From Mycobacterium sp. Z3061 (GTDB lineage: Bacteria > Actinomycetota > Actinomycetes > Mycobacteriales > Mycobacteriaceae): 64,000 nt of DNA. Position numbers and translations under genes: made by a program. Shown one piece after another: positions 33,272 to 43,198 of this stretch. How positions within the stretch are numbered: the first letter of the stretch is position 1; the number at the start of each line of letters is the position of its first letter. The notes beneath the pieces are model-generated. The model was not told where the DNA came from, did not search any database, and saw only the letters and a program-made list of their open reading frames with translations. Location of the stretch: assembly GCF_031583025.1 (NCBI RefSeq), contig NZ_CP134062.1, forward strand, positions 3,100,001 to 3,164,000. Reading direction: 5' to 3'.

Positions 33272-35757
33272 TGCGCATTCCCTACAGCTGGCTGCGTGAG
33301 GTCGTCTCCGTCGGTGCGCCGGGTTGGGATGTCGGCCCCGGTGAGCTCGAGCAGGCCCTGGTGCGCATCGGTCACGAGGTGGAAGAGGTCGCCAGGCTCG
33401 GCCCGGTCGAGGGCCCGCTTGCCGTGGGCCGGGTGACCCGGATCGAGGAACTCAGCGGTTTCAAGAAACCCATCCGGGCCTGCCTGGTCGACGTCGGCAA
33501 CCCCGAGCCACAGGAAATCGTTTGTGGCGCAACCAACTTCGCGGTCGGCGACCTGGTGGTGGTGGCACTGCCCGGAGCAACCCTGCCCGGAGACTTCACC
33601 ATCGCCGCGCGCAAGACCTACGGGCGCAACTCCAACGGGATGATCTGCTCTGCGGCCGAGCTCGGTCTGGGGGCTGATCATTCCGGGATCCTGGTGCTGC
33701 CGCCGGGCACCGCGGAACCCGGCGCCGACGCCGCGACGGTGCTGGGACTGGACGACGTGGTCTTCCACCTGGCCATCACCCCAGATCGCGGCTACGGCCT
33801 GTCGGTGCGGGGGCTGGCGCGCGAGATCGCCTGCGCCTTCGACCTCGACTTCGTCGATCCCGCTGCCGTGGAGCCATTGCCGGCCCAGGGTGAGGCGTGG
33901 CCGCTGACGGTGGACCCCGCGACCGGGGTGCGCCGGTTCGCGCTGCGCCCCGTCACCGGGATCGATCCGGCGGCGGTGTCACCGTGGTGGTTGCAGCGCC
34001 GGCTGCTGCTGTGCGGCATCCGCGCCACCTCACCGGCCGTCGACGTCACCAACTACGTGATGCTTGAACTCGGCCACCCGATGCACGCCCACGACCGCTC
34101 CCGCATCACCGGCGGCTTCCAGGTGCGCTTTGCGCGGCCCGGGGAGAGGGTCGTCACCCTCGACGACATCGAACGCAAGCTGGAACCGGTCGATGTGCTG
34201 ATCGTCGACGACGTCGCGACCGCGGCCATCGGCGGCGTGATGGGGGCCGACAGCACCGAAGTGCGCGCCGACTCGACCGATGTGCTGCTCGAGGCCGCCG
34301 TCTGGGATCCGGCCGCGATCTCGCGAACCCAACGACGTCTGCACCTGCCCAGTGAGGCGGCGCGCCGCTACGAGCGCGCCGTCGACCCGGCCATCTCGGT
34401 AGCCGTGCTCGACCGGTGCGCCAGATTGCTCGTCGACATCGCCGGGGGAGTCGCCGAACCCGCCCTGACCGACTGGCGGGGCGACCCGCCGCGGGAGGAC
34501 TGGTCGCCGCCGGCGATCGAGATTTCTGCTGACCTGCCGGACCGCATCGCCGGCGTGGCCTATCCGCCCGGCACCACCGCGCGGCGCCTCACGCAGGTCG
34601 GCGCAAGGGTGCGCCAGGACGGCGGCACGCTGACCGTCACGCCGCCGAGTTGGCGTCCCGACCTGCGCCAACCCGCCGACCTGGTCGAAGAGGTGCTCCG
34701 GCTCGAGGGTCTCGAGGCGATCCCGTCGGTGCTGCCGTCGGCACCTGCGGGGCGCGGACTCACCGCCACCCAGCTGCGCCGGCGCGCGATCGGTAAGTCG
34801 CTGGCCCTGTCCGGTTACGTCGAGATCCTTCCCACGCCGTTCCTGCCGGCCGGCGTGTTCGATCTGTGGGGGCTGCCGGCCGAGGATCCGCGGCGCAGCA
34901 CCACCCACGTGATCAACCCGCTGGAGGCCGACCGCCCGCAGCTGGCCACCACACTGTTGCCGGCCCTGTTGGAAGCCTTGCACCGCAACGTTTCCCGGGG
35001 CCTGGCCGACGTCGCACTGTTCGCCGTCGCGCAGGTGGTGCAACCCACCGAGCAGACCCGTGCCGTCGAGCTCATCCCGGTCCACCGGCGTCCCACCGAC
35101 GCCGAGATCGCCACGCTGGATGCATCGCTGCCCCGCCAACCGCAGCACGTCGCCGCGGTGCTCACGGGGTTGCGCGAGCCGCGTGGTCCATGGGGGCCGG
35201 GCCGGGCCGTGGAGGCCGCGGATGCATTCGAGGCGGTGAGGATCATCGCGCGCGCGAGTGGCGTGGACATCACGCTGCAAGCCGCCCAATACCTGCCGTG
35301 GCATCCGGGCCGGTGCGCTGAGGTCCTCGCCGCCGGCTCCGTCGTCGGGCATGCGGGACAACTGCACCCGGCCGTCATCGAACGCACAGGGCTGCCGAAG
35401 GGGACGTGCGCAGTCGAGCTGAACCTTGACGCCATTCCTGTCGGCGGGGTGCCGCCCGCGCCCCGGGTGTCGCCCTTCCCGGCCGTATTCCAGGACGTCA
35501 GCCTGGTGGTGGCGCAGGACGTCCCCGCCCGAGCGGTCGAGGACGCGGTGCGCGAAGGAGCCGGCGAACTGCTCGAACACCTGCAACTGTTCGACGTCTT
35601 CGTCGGCCCGCAGATCGGCGAGGATCGTAAGTCGCTGACGTTCGCGCTGCGGTTCCGGGCGCCGGATCGCACCCTCACCGAGGACGATGCCACCGCGGCC
35701 CGTGATGCCGCGGTGCGGTGTGCGGCGGAGCGGGTGGGGGCCGAGCTTCGTAGCTGA
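33271..35757 (+). CDS. pheT: Phenylalanyl-tRNA synthetase beta subunit
   Basis: This 828-residue beta chain has, in order, an N-terminal module with EMAP/tRNA-binding OB fold (about 40-155), the B3/B4 editing domain (about 210-370, which hydrolyses mischarged Tyr-tRNA), a B5 domain, an inactive class II core and a C-terminal anticodon-binding FDX-ACB domain ([28 protein letters not shown]...). The ATG overlaps the pheS TGA (TGATG), giving strict coupling of the two chains. Length and layout are as usual. Confidence 0.97.
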
Positions 35758-35927
35758 GCATCGCTCCCGGGTGGATGACCAGCACATATCGGAGCGTCAT
35801 CGTTAAAATCAGTGCAGGTGGCGCGGAAGTTCCGGGGGTTGTGCCCGGGCTCAACAGCTGCGTAAATTTATCTCGTCAGTTTGCTGAGAGATCCCCCGCT
35901 TTCCGGCGCCGTCGGCGAGGAGCCCGC

Positions 35928-36614
35928 ATGACGAACTTGGCCAGTCAACCGGACAACGTCATCGAGATGGCCGCCGGGGGGACGATTCCCAGCCTGGCGC
36001 ACCGTTGGTTCGAAATGCCGACCCGGGACATCTCCGAGGTGCAGTGGGAGCGTTTCCGGTCCTCGATCGCCGAGATCTTCACCGCGTTCGGGATGGACCT
36101 GCAGACGCCGGGAACCCGGGAGACTCCGCAGCGGTTTCTGAAGGCGCTCTACGACATCACCGCCGGCTACGACGGCGATCCGAAGCTTGCGACGAGTTTT
36201 CCCACCGAGCACGGCGAGTCCGGGGAAGCCGCGCCCTCGCAGGTGATCGAGGGGCCGATCGACTTCAACTGCCTCTGCGAACATCATGCCCTGCCGTTCT
36301 TCGGGACCGCGTTCATCGGTTACATCGCGGGCGACCAGATCATCGGTATCTCGAAGTTGACGCGGCTCGTTCGGCTGTTCGCGCGCCGGTTCACGGTTCA
36401 GGAGCGGCTGGGCGAGCAGATTGCCGACGGCCTGATCGCGCTGATCAACCCGCGCGGCGTGGCTGTGCACCTGGAAGCCGCGCATCTCTGTACGCACCTT
36501 CGGGGCGTCGAGGAGCATTCGCGGACGACCACGACGGTCTGGCGCGGGGAGTTCGCGGACGCCGATCTGCGCCGTGAGTTCCTCGCCGAGGTGCGTTCGC
36601 TGCGCCGCGGATAG
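35928..36614 (+). CDS. GTP cyclohydrolase I paralogue (FolE-like)
   Basis: This 228-residue protein has the full GTP cyclohydrolase I core. The zinc ligands can be read as C117 and H120 (CLCEHHALPFFG) and C188 (HLCTHLRGV), with the same 71-residue spacing between cysteines as in E. coli FolE. The QERL-x2-QIAD motif is intact. The enzyme opens GTP to 7,8-dihydroneopterin triphosphate, the entry to folate, other pterins and 7-deazaguanines. No other folate or deazapurine gene is adjacent, and M. tuberculosis carries its folE elsewhere (Rv3609c), so this is probably an accessory second copy. ATG 35928 follows GAGGAG. The 170-nt gap upstream shows no recognised riboswitch. Confidence 0.85.
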   Translation: MTNLASQPDNVIEMAAGGTIPSLAHRWFEMPTRDISEVQWERFRSSIAEIFTAFGMDLQTPGTRETPQRFLKALYDITAGYDGDPKLATSFPTEHGESGEAAPSQVIEGPIDFNCLCEHHALPFFGTAFIGYIAGDQIIGISKLTRLVRLFARRFTVQERLGEQIADGLIALINPRGVAVHLEAAHLCTHLRGVEEHSRTTTTVWRGEFADADLRREFLAEVRSLRRG

Positions 36615-36862
36615 CGGGTTCCCTGCGGCCGTCCGCGAGGCTTGTGGCCGGTCGATTCGCGGGTGGCCGTATGACAAAAATAGATGCAATCAATCGCGTC
36701 TGGTGATCATGCCTGGTCGCGTCCCGTAGGCTTCCTGCCTGCTGACTTGCGGGATGCTGCCAGTCGGCTGAGCCTTTTGCACATGCGTGCGATATCAGTT
36801 TGAATTCATCTCTGCGGCGGCAGATGACCGCCGGTCACTATCGGGGTAGTGGAGGAGAAGAT

Positions 36863-38314
36863 ATGTCGTACGTGTTTGCGGCTCCGGAGTTGGTCGAGGC
36901 CGCGGCCCAGAATCTGGCGGGGATCAGCTCAGCGTTGGGCCAGGCGACGACGGCGGCTGCGGGTCCCACGACGTCGGTGCTGGCGGCCGGCGCTGACGAG
37001 GTCTCGGCGGCGATTGCGCAACTGTTCGGGACGCACGGCCAGGAATTCCAGGCCATCAGTGCACAGGCCACGGCGTTCCACGACGAGTTCGTCGCACTGC
37101 TGAATGCCGGCGCGGGCGCCTATGCGAGTGCCGAGGCCACCGGCGCGCAGACGCTGGCCGGTACGGGCCTCGCCGGCTTCGCCGATGCGGTGGCCGCACC
37201 GTATCAGGCGCTCGCCGCGAACACGGCCGGCAACCTGCAGGCCCTAGGCAGCGCTCTGGCCGCGAATCCGACGCCGGTGCTGAGCCAGCTGGCCAACAAC
37301 CTTTCCGGCTACGGACCGCAGATCGTCACTGGATTCGCGAACGCCCCGGCCAGCATCGAGGCCGGCCTGAACGCGCTTTCGTCGGTCAACCCGGTCGCCG
37401 CGTTGCAGGGGATCGTCAACCAGCAGATCGGCTTCACGCAGGTGGTCGCCACGTCGCTGCAGAACGCCGGACACGACCTCGTCGCCGGATTCAGCGCGCT
37501 GCCGTCCAGCTTCCAGGCCGCCTCGCAGGCCTTTGCGGTCGGTGACGTCACCGGGGGCCTGGAACTGATCGGCGGAGGATTCCTGAACCCGTTCTTCTCC
37601 GGATTCAACACGGTGACCGGAGCTGACGGCGTCATCACGGTGACACCCACCGGTGCGATCGGGGATCTGCTGCCCATCGTTGCCATCCCCGGGCAGATGG
37701 CACAGAACTTCACCGATCTGCTGCCGATGGGTTCCGTTCCGGCTCAGGTGGCACAGCACTTCACCAACCTGGTGGACACGCTGACGGACACCGGCGTCAC
37801 GTCGACCGTCGGCTTGATCGTCGATCCCAACGGCCCGTTCGGCCTCGGGGTGACGATCGACGCTCACATGGGGTTGCCACTGGCACTCGGGATCGAAGCG
37901 TTAGGCGCACCCGCAAATGGTCTGAACGCTTTGGGGACCAGTGCAACGACATTCGTCAACGCAGTTCAGAGTGGAGATCCGTTCGGCGCCGCGAGCGCTC
38001 TGTTTGGTGCGCCCGCAGCCTTCACGGACGGCTTCCTCAACGGTCAGATGACTTTGCCCATCACCATCCAAGCCCTGGGCGCCCCCACCACCCTCAACCT
38101 TCCGCTGAGCGGGCTTCTCGTTCCGGCCGCTCCGTACACCGCAGTCGTAGATGCCAGCGGGCTATTAGGGGTCCCGGGGCTGACCTTCAACTCGACCGTG
38201 ACGGGCACTCCCATCGGCGGATTGATTCCAGGCCTGTTGGACTTCCTGCCCCGGAGCCTCGCGGCCGCACTCGGTGCTCCGGCGCCGGTGATCCCACCCC
38301 TCACTTTGACGTAA
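36863..38314 (+). CDS. PE family protein with conserved C-terminal module (no PGRS)
   Basis: This 483-residue protein has a PE domain in residues 1-95 (MSYVFAAPELVEAAAQNL, ADEVSAAIAQLFG) with export motif YASAE. An Ala/Asn/Leu-rich helical region follows (NLQALGSALAAN, NAPASIEAGLNALSS). From about residue 265 comes a module shared with the next two PE genes (GDLLPIVAIPGQMAQNFT..., GFLNGQMTLPITI, LPLSGLLVP, GTPIGGLIPGLLDFLP). ATG 36863 follows GTGGAGGAGA. The 248-nt gap before it shows nothing recognisable. The function is unknown; the module is probably surface exposed after ESX-5 export. Confidence 0.87.
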   Translation: MSYVFAAPELVEAAAQNLAGISSALGQATTAAAGPTTSVLAAGADEVSAAIAQLFGTHGQEFQAISAQATAFHDEFVALLNAGAGAYASAEATGAQTLAGTGLAGFADAVAAPYQALAANTAGNLQALGSALAANPTPVLSQLANNLSGYGPQIVTGFANAPASIEAGLNALSSVNPVAALQGIVNQQIGFTQVVATSLQNAGHDLVAGFSALPSSFQAASQAFAVGDVTGGLELIGGGFLNPFFSGFNTVTGADGVITVTPTGAIGDLLPIVAIPGQMAQNFTDLLPMGSVPAQVAQHFTNLVDTLTDTGVTSTVGLIVDPNGPFGLGVTIDAHMGLPLALGIEALGAPANGLNALGTSATTFVNAVQSGDPFGAASALFGAPAAFTDGFLNGQMTLPITIQALGAPTTLNLPLSGLLVPAAPYTAVVDASGLLGVPGLTFNSTVTGTPIGGLIPGLLDFLPRSLAAALGAPAPVIPPLTLT

Positions 38315-38452
38315 CGGTGGAGCGGCGCGTCCCCGGTCAGAAAATTATCATTTGGCTCGTTTTGCCACGTGTGCACTGGCATCCGCTTTAGGCTCCCTCA
38401 TGCCCTGATGAACGTCAGGTGAACTCCGCAACGGAGCGAGGGGAGCCCGCAC

Positions 38453-40996
38453 ATGTCGTACCTGGTTGCTACGCCGGACTTGGTCACCGCGGCCGCGGAC
38501 AATTTGTCGGGCATACGCACGGCACTGGGTGCCGCCGCGTCGGCGGCGGCGGGCCCCACGACCGGTTTGGCCGTTGCTGCGGGAGACGAGATATCGGCGG
38601 CCATCTCGCAATTGTTCGGCAGCTACGGCGAGCAGTTCCAAGCGCTCAACAGGCAGGCGACCGCATTTCACGCGGAGTTCGTGAGTTTGCTGAACGGCGG
38701 CGCGGCGGCGTACGCCGCGGCCGAAGCCGCCAACTCATCGCCCTTGCAAGTGGTGCTCGACGCGGTGAATGCGCCGACCCAAACCCTGCTGGGACGCCCT
38801 CTGATCGGCAACGGCGCCAACGGCCAGGACGGAACCGGGGCAAACCCCGGGACCAATGGCGCGCCCGGCGGCATCCTCTACGGCAACGGGGGTAACGGTG
38901 GTGCCGGTGGACCCACCGGCGGCGCGGGCGGTGCCGGTGGGGCGGCCGGGCTGATCGGCAACGGCGGGATTGGCGGTGCCGGCGGTGGGGGCGCGGGTGT
39001 CGGCGGGGCCGGTGGCGCCGGTGGCGCCGGTGGCCTGCTGTTCGGCAACGGCGGTAGCGGCGGGGCCGGCGGCGTGGGGGCGACCGGAACCGGAGCCGGC
39101 GGAGCCGGTGGCAACGCCGTGCTGTTCGGTGACGGCGGGAACGGTGGCAGCGGGCCGACCGGCGGCGCCGCAGGTCGGGCGGGAGTCTTCTACGGCAACG
39201 GGGGTGACGGCGGCGCAGGGTCTGGGCAGGCCGGGGCCAACGGCGGGTTGTTCGGCGACGGTGGAAACGGCGGTTCCAGCGCGACAGCCGCCGGCGGTGG
39301 GGGTGGCAATGCCTTCTTCGGCGACGGCGGAGACGGGGGCTCGAGTTCTGCCGCCGCCGGCGGTGCCGGCGGAAACACCATGATCGGCCAGGGTGGTAAT
39401 GGCGGTGCCGCTGGTGGAGCGGCGAGCGCGGCCGGCGGTAACGGCGGCAGCGTCGGGCTCTACGGCTCCGGCGGCAACGGCGCGGCAGGCGGCGCCGGCG
39501 TTGCGGTTCCCGGCCTCCTCGGCCTTTCTGGCGGCTTCGGCGGGAACGGCGGCAGCGGTGGACTGCTTGGTGGTAACGGTGGGGCCGGCGGGTCCGGCGG
39601 CACTGGTGGGGCCGGCACTACCCTCGGCGGCGGGGCGGGTGGTAACGGTGGGGCCGGCGGCAACGCTAGCTTCTTCGGTGACGGTGGGGCCGGTGGGGCC
39701 GCCGGCGCGGGCGGCGCAGGCAGTTTGCTCTTCGCTGGCGGTGACGGCGGCGCCGCCGGTAACGGGGGTAGCGGCGGACTGCTGATCGGTAACGGTGGGG
39801 CCGGTGGGGCCGGCGGGACCGGCGGCGTTGGCGGCACTACCGGCGGAAAAGGCGGCGCCGGCGGTGCCGCCGGAGTTGGTGGCGACGGCGGCCTGCTGTA
39901 CGGGAACGGAGGGGACGGCGGCGCCGGCGGGGCTGGCGGGCCCCGCGCGAACGCTCTCGGGTCAGCTGGAAACGGTGCGAACGGCGGTGATGGCGGCAAT
40001 GCCACGTTGTTCGGTACCGGCGGGGCCGGTGGCGCAGCCGGCGCGGGTGGAAGCCCTGGCGGAGGCGCTGCCGGAGTTCCGGGTAACGCCGGGACCAACG
40101 GGCTGTTCGGGACGGGCGGTTCGCCCGGCGCCGCCGCGCTGTCCTACTCCGCTGCGAGCACCGCTTCGCCTCTGGGCCCCTATGAAGACCTACTGGCCAA
40201 CACGCGTGCCAACCTGCAGAGCATCGGCCAAACGTGGCTGGCTGATCCGGTGCCATTCCTGAACCAGTTCCTCACCAACCAGTTCAATTACGCGTCGTTG
40301 TCCTTCACGGCGCTCACCAGTGCCACCCGGGACTTCACGATCGGGCTGGCCAATGTGCCGGCGAGCCTGCGAGCCGGCGACGTGGCGGGTGCTTTGGTAG
40401 GTCTCTTCGTCAGCGGCATCAACGCCAGTGACTTCGCGAACATTCAGCTGCTCGGCACCGTGGGAGACCTGTTCCCCCCGCTGACTATCCCCGGCGACAT
40501 TTCGCAGAACTTCACGAACGTGATCAGGACGGTCCTGGACACCAACATCGCCTTCACGCTGGACACCGCAACCTTGAGCGGGGCGGCGACCGTCGGATTG
40601 CCGCTGGCGATGACGCTCAATGCCGTGGGTTCGCCGATCACCACGGCGCTGGCGTTCGCAGACAGCGCAACGGCGGTTACAAGTGCTCTGCAGGCCGGAA
40701 ACATCGGGGCGGCAGCGACCGCACTGATCGGTGCGCCGGCCAATATCGCCAACGGCTTCCTCAATGGCGAGGCCGTGCTGCCGCTGGAGCTGCCACTGTC
40801 GGCCACGGCCGGGCTTCCCGTGACGCTCGACATACCCGTGGGAGGGATTCTCTCGCCCCTCAGGCCGTTGGTGGCTAACGTGGTCGCCCCAGTTATCGGG
40901 CCGGTTTCCGTCACACTCGGAGGGACGCCCGCCGGAGGCATCGTTCCCGCGCTGCTGAGTTACGCACCCGCACAGCTCGCCAAAGCAATCGCCTAG
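38453..40996 (+). CDS. PE_PGRS family protein with conserved C-terminal module
   Basis: This 847-residue protein has a PE domain (1-95, export motif YAAAE), the classical linker [15 protein letters not shown] (about 104-120), a PGRS tract of Gly-Gly-Ala/Gly-Gly-Asn repeats (about 127-560) and a C-terminal module of about 280 residues homologous to those of the flanking PE genes (GDLFPPLTIPGDISQNFT, GFLNGEAVLPLEL, LDIPVGGILSP, GTPAGGIVPALLSYAP). PGRS domains bind calcium and sit at the mycomembrane surface in characterised cases. ATG 38453 follows GAGGGGAG. The gene looks like its neighbour with a PGRS tract inserted between PE domain and tail. Confidence 0.9.
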   Translation: MSYLVATPDLVTAAADNLSGIRTALGAAASAAAGPTTGLAVAAGDEISAAISQLFGSYGEQFQALNRQATAFHAEFVSLLNGGAAAYAAAEAANSSPLQVVLDAVNAPTQTLLGRPLIGNGANGQDGTGANPGTNGAPGGILYGNGGNGGAGGPTGGAGGAGGAAGLIGNGGIGGAGGGGAGVGGAGGAGGAGGLLFGNGGSGGAGGVGATGTGAGGAGGNAVLFGDGGNGGSGPTGGAAGRAGVFYGNGGDGGAGSGQAGANGGLFGDGGNGGSSATAAGGGGGNAFFGDGGDGGSSSAAAGGAGGNTMIGQGGNGGAAGGAASAAGGNGGSVGLYGSGGNGAAGGAGVAVPGLLGLSGGFGGNGGSGGLLGGNGGAGGSGGTGGAGTTLGGGAGGNGGAGGNASFFGDGGAGGAAGAGGAGSLLFAGGDGGAAGNGGSGGLLIGNGGAGGAGGTGGVGGTTGGKGGAGGAAGVGGDGGLLYGNGGDGGAGGAGGPRANALGSAGNGANGGDGGNATLFGTGGAGGAAGAGGSPGGGAAGVPGNAGTNGLFGTGGSPGAAALSYSAASTASPLGPYEDLLANTRANLQSIGQTWLADPVPFLNQFLTNQFNYASLSFTALTSATRDFTIGLANVPASLRAGDVAGALVGLFVSGINASDFANIQLLGTVGDLFPPLTIPGDISQNFTNVIRTVLDTNIAFTLDTATLSGAATVGLPLAMTLNAVGSPITTALAFADSATAVTSALQAGNIGAAATALIGAPANIANGFLNGEAVLPLELPLSATAGLPVTLDIPVGGILSPLRPLVANVVAPVIGPVSVTLGGTPAGGIVPALLSYAPAQLAKAIA
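38829..40130 (+). repeat. PGRS tract (GC-rich codon repeats) inside the PE_PGRS gene
   Basis: About 1.3 kb of degenerate GGC-GGx-xxC triplet-based repeats encodes Gly-Gly-X units interrupted every 20-30 residues by LFGNGG, LIGNGG or FFGDGG motifs. The reverse strand is stop-free in several frames for compositional reasons only. Confidence 0.9.
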
Positions 40997-41172
40997 CTAC
41001 CGGCCGGCGCTCGCCGTCGGTTGAGGCGCCAACGCGCCGGTGCGATCGTGCATTTGAGCTCCACCGCGCGATGTGATGCGTCACTCACAAAGACCCGCTG
41101 ATCTACGTTTGGGATCGGTCGGGATCGGGTACCCGCGCGCGTACAACAGATGTACAACGAGGGGGGCCAACC

Positions 41173-42993
41173 GTGTCATTTGTGATCGCTGAGCCGGATT
41201 TCGTCACCGCGGCTGCCGGGCAATTGGCCGGGATTCGATCCTCGATCGGTGCCGCTGCGGAGGCCGCCGCAGCTCCGACTACCGGCATCGCCCAAGCGGC
41301 GGCCGATGAAATCTCCGCAGCGATCTCACGTCTGTTCGGCGCCTACGGGCAGGAATTCCAAGCGGTCAACTCTCAGGCGGCGGCATTCCACGCCGAATTC
41401 GTGCGGCTGCTGAATGGAAGCGCGGCCGCTTATCTGTCCGCCGACATCGCCAACGCGGAGCAGGCTCTGTTAGGCGGCGCCGTCGGTTTCCCGACGGCCG
41501 CGCCCACCGACCCGCTCGGAGGCCTGCTGGGTGGGTTGCTCGGCGGAGGTGCCACCGGCGGTGGCGGTCTCCTCGGCCCTCTCACCGGCGGAACCGGTGG
41601 GCTCAATCTGGGCGGAGTCAACTTCGTCCTTCCGTCGCTTCCGTCGCTGCTATCCCCGAGCACCCTGAATTCGGCCCTCGGCAGCCTGAGCGGAGCCACC
41701 GGGCAATTGGGCCCGATCCTCGGCGGCATCGGAACCTCGCTGCAGAACCTGCTGTTTCCGCAACTCGTGGCAGCACCAGGTGTCGCCGCCTACCCCAACC
41801 CGTATCAGGTCCTGTTCGAAAACACCGTCCGGAATTTGAGCGATCTCGGTGCCAATTACCGGCCCTTCCCGATTCTCAACCAGATCGCCATCAACCAGGC
41901 CCACTACGCGCAGCTCGCGGGGAATGCGGTTGCACTCAACTTGCAAGGCTTCCCTGGCAATGTGCCGGCGAATATCCAACTTGCCCTGCAGGAAGCGTCG
42001 ACGTTCAACCCGGCAGTCGGTGCTCAGGCGTTCGTCAACGGGACCACCGGCTTCTACAGCACGCTGGGAACGCAGCTGGCCAAATTCGGAGAAGGCATCC
42101 AGCAGACGTTCCCCACATTCCAGCGGGACTTGAACCTCGCAGGGATGGCAATTCAGCAGGGCCAGTACTCCCAAGCGGTGCAGTACGGAGCTCACTCTCT
42201 GGTCGATCTGTTCATCACCGGATTCGACACCAGCGGATTGGGAATCAGCGTCGACGTGTCGAATTTGTTGGCGCCGGAGCTCGTGATCTCCGGACCGATC
42301 GGGGTGGAGGGCCCGGCAGGAGCGCTGCTGCCCATCCTCACCGCCGTCGGTCAGCAGGTGCAGGGCGCGGCCAGCCTAATCCCGGCAAACTCCATACCAG
42401 GAATGATGGCGCAGAACTTCGCCAATGGGATCAACACGCTCACGAACGCAGGCGTCTCGGCCGACTTCGCCCTGACCCTCGATCTGTTGAACCCCGCCGC
42501 CAGCGGACTCGCCGGCGAGGCGATCTTTGGTCTGCCGCTACAACTGGGCTTTGCCATCCTGGGTCCGCCGTTCGCCGGCCTGAACGGGCTGGCGCAGGGC
42601 GCCACGGCATTTTCCACCTCCATGGCTACCGGCAACCTGTGGGGAGCGGCAAACGCCATTGGCAACACACCGGCTTTCATCCTCGACGGATTCCTCAACG
42701 GCGAAGTGGTGATCGATCAACCGCTGCCGGTAACCGTGACCATTCCCGTGCCATTGCTACCGCTCCCCATCACCATTCCGACGATTGCCCATCTGCCTCT
42801 GACCGGTCTGCTGGTCCCGCCGCACCCGATTTCGGCTACGGTGCCGCTGAGCCAGGCTTTGGGCATTCCCGGTCTTCCGAACATCAACGTGCCTCTCGGC
42901 GGCACAGAATTCGGCGGCATCTTCCCGTTCCTGCTGAACACGCTGCCGCAGCAGATCGCCCAATCAATGGCATACACGAACACTGCTGCCTAA
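41173..42993 (+). CDS. PE family protein with conserved C-terminal module (long linker)
   Basis: This 606-residue protein has a PE domain (MSFVIAEPDFVTAAAGQLAG, QAAADEISAAISRLFG) with export motif YLSAD (YxxxD). A short Gly/Leu-rich linker (GGLLGGLLGGGATGGGG) and a middle region (NQAHYAQLAGNAVALNLQGFPGNVPANI...) lead to the same C-terminal module as the two preceding genes (GALLPILTAVGQQVQ, GFLNGEVVIDQPLPVTVTIP, LPLTGLLVPPHP, GGIFPFLLNTLP). The GTG start follows GAGGGGGG. The promoter region carries the direct repeat GTACAAC-N4-GTACAAC (41141-41158), of unknown meaning. Confidence 0.87.
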   Translation: MSFVIAEPDFVTAAAGQLAGIRSSIGAAAEAAAAPTTGIAQAAADEISAAISRLFGAYGQEFQAVNSQAAAFHAEFVRLLNGSAAAYLSADIANAEQALLGGAVGFPTAAPTDPLGGLLGGLLGGGATGGGGLLGPLTGGTGGLNLGGVNFVLPSLPSLLSPSTLNSALGSLSGATGQLGPILGGIGTSLQNLLFPQLVAAPGVAAYPNPYQVLFENTVRNLSDLGANYRPFPILNQIAINQAHYAQLAGNAVALNLQGFPGNVPANIQLALQEASTFNPAVGAQAFVNGTTGFYSTLGTQLAKFGEGIQQTFPTFQRDLNLAGMAIQQGQYSQAVQYGAHSLVDLFITGFDTSGLGISVDVSNLLAPELVISGPIGVEGPAGALLPILTAVGQQVQGAASLIPANSIPGMMAQNFANGINTLTNAGVSADFALTLDLLNPAASGLAGEAIFGLPLQLGFAILGPPFAGLNGLAQGATAFSTSMATGNLWGAANAIGNTPAFILDGFLNGEVVIDQPLPVTVTIPVPLLPLPITIPTIAHLPLTGLLVPPHPISATVPLSQALGIPGLPNINVPLGGTEFGGIFPFLLNTLPQQIAQSMAYTNTAA

Positions 42994-43055
42994 CTGCCGA
43001 AGTCTCCGCACGAAGAGTTATCCCGGCGATCGAGTCTGCGCTTTCACGTCCCACT

Positions 43056-43067
43056 GACTTCGAAGTC
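43056..43067. promoter_or_regulatory. 12-bp perfect palindrome upstream of the SARP regulator
   Basis: GACTTCGAAGTC is a perfect palindrome 132 nt before the regulator start. It could be an operator or a weak hairpin at the end of the PE gene upstream. There is no T-tract. Confidence 0.3.
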
Positions 43068-43198
43068 GACCGCCGGGTAAGCGGCAGCGACGGTTGAGGT
43101 CCATTCGTCAATGATTTATGTCGTGCCCATCCATGCTCGTCGTATGCTCTGATCTCACCAGACACGCTGTGTTTGCTGCTGCCTGAAGAGAGGGCCGA

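Noticed and set aside
35758..35927. Riboswitch or Zur site upstream of the FolE-like gene
   Set aside because: I looked for folate, ZTP or preQ1-type motifs and for a TGAAAATCATTTTCA-like Zur box. Only a weak GTTAAAATC fragment is present, which is not enough.
38829..40130. Proline-rich minus-strand open frames opposite the PGRS tract
   Set aside because: They are the antisense reading of GGC/GGT repeats (giving Pro/Ala), with no start context or conserved domain.
41111..41158. Direct repeats GGGATCGG-N2-GGGATCGG and GTACAAC-N4-GTACAAC before a PE gene
   Set aside because: They are short and not found before the other PE genes, so they are mentioned only as possible regulator sites.
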